Shown: one piece after another, positions 1-10,230 of the stretch
Numbering within the stretch: position 1 is the first letter of the stretch
Layout of the letters: every line of letters begins with the position of its first letter
DNA from: Anisodus tanguticus
Taxonomy: Eukaryota; Streptophyta; Magnoliopsida; Solanales; Solanaceae
Length of the DNA: 64,000 nt
Direction of reading: 5' to 3'
Assembly (NCBI GenBank): GCA_034509755.1
Contig: CM067550.1
Location: 19,151,001-19,215,000, forward strand
Made by a program: the position numbers and the translations under genes
The notes under the pieces: model-generated
The model's input: the letters and a program-made list of their open reading frames with translations, nothing else
Databases searched by the model: none
Told to the model about the DNA's origin: nothing

Positions 1-111
1 ATCAAATTCGATAAGATAATAAGATAATAATTTTTTGGAAAATCCCTTTATAAATATTAGGTCCCATTAAAACTCAAAATTAATAATTCATAAATATTAC
101 AATTATAAATA

Positions 112-1662
112 TTATGGTAATTTGCTAAAATATGAATCTATTGTTACTGGATTTTTCTTAAAATTTAAATCTAATTGGATTTCATCCCTAACTTTTTTAA
201 TTGCAGCCAAGAGTTCCGGTGTCGAGTTCTCTAGCTGCAACAAAAAATTTTGAAGAGTTGTTGTCGCGCTTAAAGCCTCCTTTCTCGTGACTAGTTCCAA
301 CGGTATTGAATCATCTTCAGCTTCATCATTAGTAGGATCTTCAATAATATCAGCAACAATTTCCTCTAAACTTTGAACCATTGAACATTCATCATTTTCA
401 CCCGGATAGTCCACCAATTTGTTGACGTCCATTTCATTGCGATAACCAACATCCTTGACCATATTCTCAAGCTCATGTAGGCTTTCTTCAAAGTTTGTCT
501 CACTTGAGATTTCTTCATTTGAACGGATTTTGCAGTGCCGAAAGCAATTTGCTATTGACACTTGAGAAACATTGGTTGTCCAAGTGGAGACTGCAAAATT
601 GATGGCATCTAAAACATTAATCTTTTCAGGATTAGGTAGCCCCAACTCATGACCTTCCAGTAGATTTTTGTAGAATCTCCTACGATAGTGCATCTTGAAA
701 GCTCTAATTATTCCTGCATCACATGGTTGAATCTTTGATGTCATGTTAGGTGGCAAAAAAAATAACTCAACATTCCGTAACCCTTCAATATTTTTTGGAT
801 GGGTTGGACAATTGTCAACCATCAACAAGATTCTTCTGCCATTCATTTTGTGATCAAACCAGCGAACATATTCATCAAAAAGCACACTAGTTATCCATGC
901 CCTCTTGTTGGCACGATAATGACAATTGATGCTGCTCATGTTGATATTTTTGAAGCAACGTGGCTTTGCATATTTTCCAATAATCCATAAAGGAATTTTT
1001 TCCGAACCATCCTAGTTGCAACAAATAACAATTGTAAGCCTCTCTTTGTCTTGCTTTCTTCCCTCAAGTTGCTTGGTTGCAAGAGAGTGATCGTTTGTAA
1101 CCTGTAAAACAGACCTGGTTCATCCAAATTAAAAACATCTTTAATGGGAAATTGGTTTATTTTCTCCCTTATAGCCTCCAGTTTCATTTCCATGTCCTGC
1201 ATGTCAACCGAACCACTTTCTCCAAAGTGACGGAATGATTTAATACCATGTCTTACCTTGAATTTTTCAAGCCAACCTTGAGAAAATTGATGTTCATGAG
1301 GGTGTTGAGGATGCAAAAGCTTCATTATATCCTTTGCTTTCTCCAAAATAAGCTCTCCGGTCATGTTGACTCGATCTTGGTACTGAAGAAACCATTCATA
1401 AAGAACCTTCTCCATATCTGAATATTTCGCTGATTTGTGTCGCTTAATATCCTCACCCTTCTCAAAGTTGGCTGAAAGGTACTCCGATGATCTCTTGAGA
1501 GTGTTTGATATTGTGACTAACTTTCAAACGATATTTTTCATCAACCCACTCTTGTAAATCTTTTTGAGTGCATGTGGGATGGTCTCTCTTATACTCACAT
1601 AATGCTTTACGCATTTGATCATTCATGGATGATTTTGCGATGCCTTTTAGATGAGAAGACAT
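112..1662 (-). pseudogene. Tigger/pogo-type transposase (CENP-B HTH + DDE), broken
   Basis: Three minus-strand reading-frame pieces together resemble a CENP-B/jerky-type transposase, which would bind the terminal repeats and cut and paste the element. Piece 1 (1462-1662) matches the N-terminal helix-turn-helix (MSSHLKGIAKSSMNDQMRKA and onward). Piece 2 (936-1415) matches the second HTH and the start of the DDE domain (the NLDEPGLFYRL motif contains the first catalytic Asp region). Piece 3 (112-939) holds the rest of the DDE fold (LLMVDNCPTHP, with Asp and Asn; FLPPNMTSKIQPCDAGII). The frame is broken between pieces 1 and 2. It shifts near 1095, and an in-frame stop near 1016 separates pieces 2 and 3. 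No active enzyme can be made without repair of these lesions. Confidence 0.85.
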
Positions 1663-2076
1663 GGTTGGGTGTTATGAATTATTTTATTTCCATATTGAGA
1701 TTTATATAGTATATGTTTCATTCATCATGCATGAATATATTTAATTGGCTATAATAGTTATTTAAGTGCAACGAATTAATGTAAACATGTATACATTATT
1801 TAAGTAATTCCAATGAATTGATACATGCGTCCATGAATATAATAGTTAATTGTATACAATGAATTGATATTATACATGAATATATTTAATTAGTTACAAA
1901 GAATTGGTTGATGCATGAATATAATCAATGAAACATATATGAATTCATTTATTTTCAATACATATGTATGTACTAAATTTGCTGAATTTAAAAAATCTCT
2001 CTTTTAATTAATAAAATATTAATTTATCGATATATTAATATCTCTCTAAATTAATAAAATTTCATGGTCCCAAGGT

Positions 2077-2100
2077 TATTAATTTATAGAGGTTTTACTG
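2077..2100. repeat. Terminal inverted repeat of the pogo-like element
   Basis: This 24-bp terminal repeat, read from 2100 inward on the minus strand, begins CAGTAAAACCTCTATAAATT. The next two bases outside are TA, the usual target duplication of pogo/mariner elements. Confidence 0.8.
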
Positions 2101-2102
2101 TA

Positions 2103-2643
2103 TAGTATATTTTTTTATTGAACAACCTGCGACGTCTTTGCTGTAGAGGCCGCACGAGAGTGGACTTTCATTTTACTCTATTATGTGTGATAACAACTAA
2201 CTTTAAAAGTGCAATTAAAAATAAGAAGCAAGTAAAAATATAAGTTAGTCACATATATTGAAGAAATACCATCAACAATTAGAAATTGAATCCTAATTAC
2301 CCCTAATATATTCTATAAATGCACTTAAACTAGAAGAATCCTCAAGAGGAAGGTTACCTCTTGCAACAAAAATCACCTTCAAGCTCACAAATATTTATCA
2401 AAGTCATGAACATAATCAATTGAAAATAAGTTAGACAGTGAAGTATATATATAGTAGAGCTAAATAATGCATCAAAATACCCAAAATACCTTTTAAGTAA
2501 GCTTAACTATGTAATTTTAGTATATGTTGTTTTTACTTACTTGTAACTATGTGAATATCCTTTTAAAAAACGAAAAAACATTACATATTCAAAGCGAACA
2601 AGCGTCACATAATAAATACACGTAAACTATATATGACTTGAAG
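2103..2643. other. Intergenic A+T-rich DNA
   Basis: I see no coding or RNA feature in this spacer between the pogo-like element and the first copia retrotransposon. Its last five bases (2644-2648, ATAAA) are the target duplication of that retrotransposon. Confidence 0.6.
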
Positions 2644-2648
2644 ATAAA

Positions 2649-2855
2649 TGAAAGATGGAATAATTTCCCTTAGGAATTCCTTTCATTATTCACAATATAT
2701 ATAGATGTACAAATGTTGATTCCTAATATGGTACGAATCCTAACTTACCTTACAAAGGTTGATTCCTAATATAATTAGAATCCTAAGTTACCTTAAATAT
2801 ACATCTATCATAATTACAAAATATACAGGGAATATTCGGAGAATATTCGCTAATA
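2649..2855 (-). repeat. 3' LTR of copia element 1
   Basis: This LTR is 207 bp. In element orientation it begins TATTAG, not the more usual TGTTAG, directly after the polypurine tract, and it ends in CA. It differs from the other LTR at six single bases, with no gap. Confidence 0.93.
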
Positions 2856-4302
2856 CTCCCCCTCAGACGGAGCGGGAGGAAGCCGAACGCTAAGGCTGAA
2901 TCGGAAGTCGGTGAAGAGCTGTCGCGGTAGTTCCTTTGTGAAGATGTTTGCATACTGATAAGAGGAAGGCACATGTAATATTTTGACCTGACCACGGGCA
3001 ACCTTCTCTCGCACAAAGTGGATATCCATCTCAATATGTTTAGTCCGCTGATGTTGGACCGGATTATGAGACATATAGATGGTAGATATGTTGTCACAAT
3101 AGACTATATACGCCTTGCGGAGTGGACACTGGAGTTCCAAAAGAAGATTTCGGAGCCAACAGATCTCAGCAACTACGTTAGCAACACCGCGATATTCGCA
3201 AAGCACTCGAACGAGAAAGTGTTGCCTGCCGCTTGGCGGACCATGAGATAAGATTATCCCCAAGAAATACACAGTACCCTGAGGTGGAGCGACGTGTGTC
3301 GGGACATCCTTCCCAATCTGCATCCGTGTAGGCAAGTAGCTTGGTTGGGGCGGAGCGGTATAGATGTAATCCGAAGTCTAGTGTGCCCTTAACGTATCTG
3401 ATAATACGTTTGAGGGCGGCAAAATGGGACACTCGGGGGTCGTGCATGAACAGACATACCTGCTGAACGGCATATGCAATATTAGGCCTAGTGAATGTAA
3501 GATACTGAAGAGCACCTGCTAGACTCCGATATAGAGTGGGATCAGAAACTGGCGCACCGTCATTGGCACTAAGCTTGGAGTTTGAGTCCACCGGAGTTGG
3601 CATAATTTTACAATGTGCCATCTTGGCCCTGTACACTATCTCTTCTGCATACTTACGCTGACACAGGAACATAGTGGCTGCAGATCTTGTCACTGATATA
3701 CCCAAAAAATAACTTAGCTTGCCCAAGTCAGTCATAGCGAATTCAGTTTTAAGCAGAGAAATGATTTCATTCTTCAACCCGTCAGATGAGGCAGTAAGAA
3801 CAATGTCATCGACATATAATAGCAAATATCCAGTGCTGCTACCTCGGTGAAAAGTGAAGAGCGATATATCACACCTGCTACATACAAAACCAATCTGCAG
3901 AAGATACCTGGCGAACCGATCATACCAAGCGCGGGGTGCCTGTTTCAATCCATACAATGACTTCCTGAGACGACACACAAACTGCGGAGCTGCCGGATGA
4001 ACAAAGCCAAGAGGCTGATGCATGTACACAGTCTCTTTCAAATCCCCATGAAGAAACGCATTCTTGACATCAAGCTGATGAATCGGCCAATGCATGCCCA
4101 TAGCAATACTGAGAACAGTCCGAATAGTGGCCGGTTTAACAACCGGACTGAATGCCTCACCCCAATCAATACCCTCCTGATGATTAGTGCCATTGGCAAC
4201 TAGTCTTGCCTTATACCTCTCTAAGTCACCATTGTCTCTGAACTTGTGACGAAATAGCCACATACACCGGATAATATTCACACCAGCTGGTCTAGGTACC
4301 AA
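2850..4302 (-). pseudogene. copia element 1 reverse transcriptase and RNase H
   Basis: The frame 3178-4302 begins MVPRPAGVNIIRCMW and shows the reverse transcriptase motifs KARLVANG, QLDVKNAFLHGDL, SLYGLKQAPRAWYD and the catalytic YVDDIVLTAS, followed by RNase H (AYTDADWEGCPDTRRSTSGY). The end of RNase H (ADIYM-type tail, HQRTKHIEMDIHFVREKV) is in a second frame (2850-3335), so one frameshift lies near 3200. A stop just upstream of 4302 cuts the domain off from integrase. The catalytic residues are intact, but the polyprotein is split. Confidence 0.88.
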
Positions 4303-4376
4303 ATCCCAAGTGTTCTACTTGGTTAAAGCGTTAAATTCCTCGCACATGGCCGCATTCCAATTTGGGTCCAGTTTTG

Positions 4377-6084
4377 CTAGTTTTGGATTTTTTGGAATGG
4401 GTGATAAGGTTTGTGTGGAGAGATTGAAGTGAACCTTGGGTTTGAAGATCCCGTGTTGTGCACGTGTCTCCATGCGATGAGAGGGCAGTAGTGGTGGGTC
4501 GGGACTTGTTGCTGGGCTGAGGGGCAGCAGTGGTGTTGGAGGTGCAGGAGACTCGGTGGAGGAAGTATGGGTGGTGTATGGGTATTAGGCCGAGAGCATG
4601 GAGTTGGACTTGGTGGCAGCCTTGCTGTCTGCCGGAGGGCGCACGACAAAGACCGGCGAAGGCGGCGGTGGTGTTAGTGACCGAGAGCGGGTGGCTGTAG
4701 GCAGTACTGGTGAGGACGATGCTGTCGGGACAGTGGACTGGTGTTGGTACAGATTTTGGATGACCGGGGACAGACTCGGTTCATCGAGAAAGAAGTAATC
4801 GGTTGGCTGAAATTTCCGGAGATTGGAAAAAGGAAAGGTTGTCTCGTCAAAGGTGACGTGATGGGAGATGATAATTTTGTGAGTAGCAATGTCATAGCAC
4901 AAGTAGCCCCGATGATTAGGAGAAAGACCAAGGAAGACACATGGCAGAGTGCGAGGGGCAAGTTTGTGACGTGCAGTGGAGGCTAAGTTGGGATAGCATA
5001 AGCATCCAAAAATACATAGGTGATCATATGATGGTAGCCTACGGTATAAGATTTCGGTAGGGGTCTTGTTTTGGAGTGTGCTAGTTGGTAAAATATTAAG
5101 AAGGGATTCTACCATTTTGACAGCATAGACCCAGAAAGGCGGTGGTAGGCAGGCATGAAACATGAGTGTGCGAACCATGTTATTGATGGTACGTATAATT
5201 CGTTCAGCCTTTCCGTTTTGGGAAGAAGTATAGGGACAAGAAAAATGGAAAACCATGCCTTGTTTAGAACAAAAATTGTGAAATGCCGAGTTATTAAATT
5301 CTCGTCCATTATCACACTGGAATGATTTGATAGATTTTTCAAACTGTGTTTTAATGAATTTTTGAAACTCGAGGAATTTTGCAAAAACTTCAGATTTGAA
5401 TTTCAGTGGGTAAATCCAGACAAAGTGTGAAAAATCATCCAAGAATACTAGATAGAATTTATGACCCAAAGAGCTAACAATCGGAGATGTCCACAAATCA
5501 GCATGAACAATATCAAAGGGAGAAAAAGTAATATTGTTTAATGACATAAAGGGAAGACGAGTATGTTTGCCTAGTGGACAAGAAAAATAGTGTTGGGCAA
5601 TTTTTCCATTATTACATTGAATACGCTTAGAAGTCCTAAGAAAAGTAAAAACTGGGTCCCCGGGGTGTCCGAGTCTGTTGTACCAAGTTGAGGGAGAGAT
5701 TGCCGCAAGGGATAGAGGTGCTTGCGGTCTGACAGCGGAAGATTGAGTGAATGGGTAGAGATCTCCCACACTATTGCATCGTGTAAGAATTTTCCCCGTA
5801 TTGAGTTCCTTCACAGAAAAACCAAAAGGGTCAAATTCGACAGACACAAAATTATTGCTAGTGAATTTTTTAACGGAGATTAAGTTTTTAATGACGTTAA
5901 GTGTGTATAGGACGTGATTTAGGGATAAAGGGGGGTGTGGATGTTTGGTGTGTGTGTTACCGGAACCTTCAATTGAAATGCGATGACCATTGCCGACAGT
6001 AATAAATTGAGGACACTTTAATCGACGTAGTTGAGATAGGTTACCTGACGACCGGGTGAGGTGAGATGTGGCTCTGGTGTCCAT
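4377..6084 (-). pseudogene. copia element 1 protease remnant and integrase
   Basis: The frame begins at the protease active site, which reads DTRATSH where copia proteases normally have D-[ST]-G-A. The key Gly is Arg (codon AGA), so the protease is probably dead. It continues with the GAG-pre-integrase zinc-binding part (WYNRLGHPGDP, C and C further on) and the integrase core. The catalytic pattern is visible as Asp in VHADLWTS, Asp in FQCDNGREF, and Glu in NGKAERIIRT. A stop at 6100-6102 separates it from the upstream frame. A shift near 4600 moves the linker to the frame ending at 4377. Confidence 0.85.
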
Positions 6085-6394
6085 GTACCAATTGTCGTCG
6101 GGCTATTGAAGGTTCACGGTGGTGTTGGCCTGGCCCAAATCGGTCGGGGCCGGGCCGGCGGGGGCTCTTCTTCTTGGTGCCGCAACCAGGTGGTGCCGCT
6201 TGGTGGGCTGCACAGTGGGTGGCGGGGCGGGCCCAAGAGGCTGTCGACCAAGGCCGCTGGTTGGACCACCGCCGCTGCCGCTGCTTTGCGGTTGTTTCTT
6301 CTTGCGATTGATCTTTGTCCGTGCCACTTTGGTTGAGTTGGCCTTTTCCGCGGCCCTTGCCTTTGTTGTTGCGACCTCTGTCGCCACGACCTCC

Positions 6395-7156
6395 TCATCG
6401 GTCGCTTCGTCGCTGCTGGACATCTTGTGATGGATGGTTCGCGGCGCGCAGTGTTGCCATCCCGTCAACGGCTAATGCCTTTCGATTATGTTTCTCTTGT
6501 TTAACACGTCTAGTTTCTTCCAACAATAGTTGTGAACGTGCCTTGTTAAAACTTGGGAGAGGGTTGGCTTGTTGAATCATTGTTGCGAGTGTGTCATATT
6601 CACCTTTTGGTAAACCCGCAACAAGTTGAAGCACTATCTTGGTTTCTGAAACAGAAGTCCCGACGTTGGATAGTTGATCGGTTATGAGTTTCAGTTGCTT
6701 ACAATATTCGGACATGTTAAAATTCTCGAGGCGGGTATTATTGAATTGCTCTTCCAAATATACGACCCGAGTATTTTTATTGTCCTGAAAGATTTCTTCT
6801 AGCCGGACCCAAAGTTCACGTGCCGTAGCACATGTTTTCATGATAGTGCACAACAGGTCTTTAGAGATGGTGCCGTAGATCCATTGTTTGACGATGGCGT
6901 CAAAACGCCGCCAGATTGAGTCTGTAACATCGGTGGGACGAGGAACAGATTCGTCAATATGATCGAGCACGTTGTATGCACATACATGAATGTAGAATAG
7001 TTCCATCCACATGGAATATTGACAATCTTCTTGGTCAAGAATTATAGGGATAAAATTCTTGATGTTGTTAACGGCGAATGCCGGATGAAAAGAAGAAAGT
7101 TGAGAGGGGTTGTCAAGTGTGCCAGTGGATGAACCGGAATTTGTGGGGGAAGACAT
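6395..7156 (-). pseudogene. copia element 1 gag (UBN2-type)
   Basis: The 253-codon frame starts MSSPTNSGSSTG about 140 bp after the primer-binding site. It carries the copia gag core (FIPIILDQEDCQYSMWMELF, then VRLEEIFQDNKNTRVVYLEEQF and SEYCKQLKLITDQL), which would form the particle that packages element RNA. It ends in LRAANHPSQDVQQRRSDR and then stops. The following Gly/Arg/Pro-rich part lies in another frame (6103-6468), so a frameshift separates gag from pol. No intact CCHC zinc knuckle is visible. Confidence 0.85.
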
Positions 7157-7307
7157 GGTTGCCGCCTGCTAAGGGAAGGGAATTTTCTGGTTTGGCCGAG
7201 AAAGGGAGGAAGAAATCACACTTTTTTTTCCTGTGAAATCAGAAAAAATGCTGATTTCGGCCGAGAATGAGGAAGAGAAGGGATTTAGGTTTTAGGCTTT
7301 GATACCA

Positions 7308-7514
7308 TGAAAGATGGAATAATTTCCATTTGGAATTCCTTTCATTATTCACAATATATATAGATGTACAAAGGTTGATTCCTAATATGATACGAATCCT
7401 AACTTACCTTACAAAGGTTGATTCCTAATATAATTAGAATCTTAAGTTACCTTAAATATACATCTATCATAATTACAAAATATACAGGGAATATTCGGAG
7501 AATATTCACTAATA
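7308..7514 (-). repeat. 5' LTR of copia element 1
   Basis: This LTR is 207 bp, abuts the primer-binding site at 7295-7307, and is flanked outside by ATAAA (7515-7519). Confidence 0.93.
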
Positions 7515-8129
7515 ATAAAATTTAAAAAATAGGACATAGTACGTGAAATTCATGCTCTATATGAGTTCACTGTGCAACCAATGCCCGTTAGACTGGACAT
7601 TAGTTAAAACTTATATAACGCCTGAATTTCATGCACTATAAATATATATATATATATTTTTACACATTATTTTGGTTCTTTTCGAAATAAAACACCTCAT
7701 TTTGATTCCGAACTCGCTCAATATAATGAACTAGGGGTGGCAAAATGGGTGGAAAATATGGTTATTCATCCGATCCAACCCATTTAAATGGGCCCAATAT
7801 GAGTCAACTCATATTATCCATTTAAAATATGAGTAACTTAATGCGTAAAATGGATATTTCACCAACCACCCCATCACCATCCAACCCACCCCAAACCACA
7901 CCACCCCAACCACCACCCTACTCACCTCCCCCAATCCCCTCCAAAAGAATTTTTTAGTTCTTAATACATTTTTTTACACCTCCCCTCCCCACCGCGCGAC
8001 CCGTCACCCGCGACTCCCGAGCCCAACACCCCGCCACCCCTCCAAAAAAATTATGTTTTTAAAGTTTTTGTTTTGGTTTTCTACACCATCCACTCCCCCT
8101 CCCCCTCCCCCGACATTCCCACCCCTCAT

Positions 8130-8312
8130 GAATTTTCTATTTCATATATTTTATTTTACTTTTATAAAAGTTATAAAAAATGAGAAATTTGTGGGGTTAA
8201 ATTTGGTGTGGGATGGGTGGGTTTGGGGGAGGGGCCGGGGTGGGTAAGAAAAAATTTCTTATTTTTTATAATTTTTTGTAAAAGTAAAATAAAATATATG
8301 AAATAGAAAATT
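8130..8312. repeat. 61-bp inverted repeat (hairpin)
   Basis: The arm 8130-8190 (GAATTTTCTATTTCATATAT and onward) is matched in reverse complement by 8252-8312 with only a few differences. The 61-bp spacer between them is G-rich. A transcript from either strand would fold into a long stem. Confidence 0.85.
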
Positions 8313-8333
8313 TGGGAGGGGTGAATGGGAAGA

Positions 8334-8347
8334 GGGGGGGGGGGGGG
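8334..8347. repeat. Homopolymer run of 14 G
   Basis: An uninterrupted G14 run lies inside a G-rich strand stretch. Its length may be affected by assembly or sequencing error. Confidence 0.8.
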
Positions 8348-8832
8348 TTAGGTGGAGCGATGGTGTAGGGTTGGGTGAGGTTGGGGTGAGTGGTGATGTG
8401 GGATAGGGGTGGGTAAAGATGAAGAGCATTTGAAGGTGGTGGTTGAATGGCGGTGGATTTGATTGGTGAGTGGGCGGTGGAGGGTGGGTGCATGGGGTGG
8501 GAATGGTGGGCCTTGGGTGGCTATTTTCCATAAAATATTTTCTTGGAGGTTGTGTCATTGGAAAGTTTCGAAGTTCTATACTTCCCCTAAAAGCTAAGGT
8601 GCAACTATGTTCTAGGTATTGGATTTGTGGACAAGAAGATAAATTAATCTTCTCCATATTAGCTAAATGAAGTCAACATCTTTAAAGTAACTTTGGATAA
8701 TATGGATATCCGTTAGGTTAAATTATTTTTTATCGGTGTTAAATATGAGGAGATCGGATAATTGATCCATTTTTGTTTAACTCATTTTCGATCCGCTCAC
8801 ATCCGACTCGACCACCTCGTTTCCCACCACTG

Positions 8833-10230
8833 TTAAATCCCCTCTCTGAGACTAGTGTGGTCCTCAATACAGTACCTCCATATATGTTCAAAAATTGGGG
8901 CACAACCGTATTAATCAGCCATACCAATTTAATATTTTCCCAGAAATTGTAACACAAATTGGTCTAGGAAACAAATGCCACAGTCCCATGCCCATCCTGG
9001 CCATGTGAAATATCTCAGAATTTGTTTTTGTTTATTAGCAACCTATCTAATCCAACACTGCCAAAACTCACATACTGACATCTGCATTAAATATTGTACC
9101 CCCCCAAGTGTCACTCTCCATATGATGTCTACAGCTGCCTTTTGTTACCTAGCTACTAACCGTTACAATTAGAAAATTCTAATACTAAAATACTGAACGT
9201 ACTTTTTTTGTATATGGTGGAGCAGTGCCTTAAAAAAATTCCAAAAACACACCATTTATCTCTAGTTTTTTGGTGGCTAGGGAGTCAAGATTCCATGGAG
9301 AGTTGAATAGTGGGAGGTAAGTTACAAAAGCCACTGTCTATTTAGGAATAAAATGCACAACTTTCTAGGTAAAGGAGTTGGTACTTGAATCTCATCTTAT
9401 TTGAGAGAGAGGAAATTTTATTTCCTTCACCTTTGTATTATTATATGTATTAACTTTTTCTTTATATATATAAACGATATAAAACAATTTATATTATCAA
9501 GTCACGTAAAAGATAGTTATAAAAAGTAATGTAGAAAGTAATATAATTACTTGTTACGACGTGTAAAAATACAGATTTTGCTTTGTACCATGCAAATGAA
9601 TACTATTTTACTAGAAATACAGTGGATCTGAACTTCATCTCTTTTAGCTCTGCCAATCTCAATAATTCATGAGTATTCTCTGCTTTGCTCTTCACAGCTT
9701 GTAAATGTCCAGCTTCTCTTCAAGTTAGTTATGGTGCAGTATTCTTGTTCTCCCTTTATTAATTTGGTATCCTTCTTTCTACTAAATGAACTCTTTTAGT
9801 ACTTATTAACTCATTTTGCCACATCTTGAATGAAGTCACTTGTTTAAGTTTTTGTTGCATTTAGTACTGTGTTTAACTTAGGATATGATTTAAGTGCTCC
9901 TTCTTGTATTTTCTTCTCAAGAAAAGAGCCATTATCAGAATTAAACATCCTCACACATAACAAGATTTCTCATTGTTAATTAATTTTCTACAACTTTATT
10001 CTGTTGCTTTAATTGATGATAAAACAGTCTCAAGCTTCTGTTTCTCCTTTATTCTCTTATCTTGGTATCTAAAAGCTGAACTTTAATTATCACAAACCTT
10101 AAGTAGCCAGATCTGCCTTTTATATCCATTAGACAAAACAAATCAAGAAAAGGTTGGACTTTGTTGAGAGTTTGGGACTCTACAAGCAACCACAAGAAGT
10201 TCTAGTAAACTGTCACTGATAGAGTGAAAA
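8833..10230. other. Upstream region of the remorin gene
   Basis: I see no coding sequence here. The last part (about 9640-10230) is pyrimidine-rich and probably includes the remorin 5' untranslated region and promoter, but I cannot place a transcription start. In-frame stops TGA and TAG lie immediately before the chosen ATG, so the coding sequence does not extend upstream without splicing. Confidence 0.4.

Larger units (their letters stand above)
36..2100 (-). mobile_element. pogo/Tigger-like DNA transposon, decayed
   Basis: The right end is clear. Positions 2077-2100 read inward on the minus strand as CAGTAAAACCTCTATAAATT and a few more bases, the terminal repeat type of plant pogo elements (Emigrant/Lemi1). 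It is followed by TA at 2101-2102, as expected for TA-target insertion. The left end is degenerate. A related A+T-rich stretch (AAAATCCCTTTATAAATATT) lies near 37-60, so the left boundary is approximate and could lie outside the window. The body carries a broken transposase gene on the minus strand. Confidence 0.75.
2649..7514 (-). mobile_element. Ty1/copia retrotransposon 1, complete boundaries
   Basis: The element is 4866 bp and is bounded by two 207-bp LTRs (2649-2855 and 7308-7514). A five-base target duplication, ATAAA, lies at 2644-2648 and 7515-7519. On the minus strand the 5' LTR is followed by TGGTATCAAAGCC (7295-7307), a primer-binding site for initiator Met-tRNA. The polypurine tract CTGAGGGGGAG (2856-2866) precedes the 3' LTR. 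The order gag, protease, integrase, reverse transcriptase, RNase H identifies Ty1/copia. The LTRs differ at 6 of 207 positions, which points to a fairly recent insertion. The coding region is now broken, so the copy is not autonomous. Confidence 0.95.
7731..8832. mobile_element. Degenerate hAT-like non-autonomous repeat
   Basis: The left edge reads TAGGGGTGGCAAAATGGGTG. The right edge, on the opposite strand, reads CAGTGGTGGGAAACGAGGTG. These resemble each other and the hAT terminal style. Related inner segments, such as the 'ATCCGATC...ATTTAAATGGG' type, occur in opposite orientation near both ends. I see no convincing 8-bp target duplication. The interior is low-complexity CCACC/GGTGG sequence with no credible gene. 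The element type is inferred from the ends only. Confidence 0.4.

Noticed and set aside
6061..6575. Several GC-rich plus-strand open frames of 80-100 codons.
   Set aside because: They are antisense shadows of the Gly/Arg/Pro-rich gag-pol junction of copia element 1.
8053..8657. Proline-rich open frames on both strands.
   Set aside because: They are translations of CCACC/GGTGG low-complexity DNA with no conserved domain.
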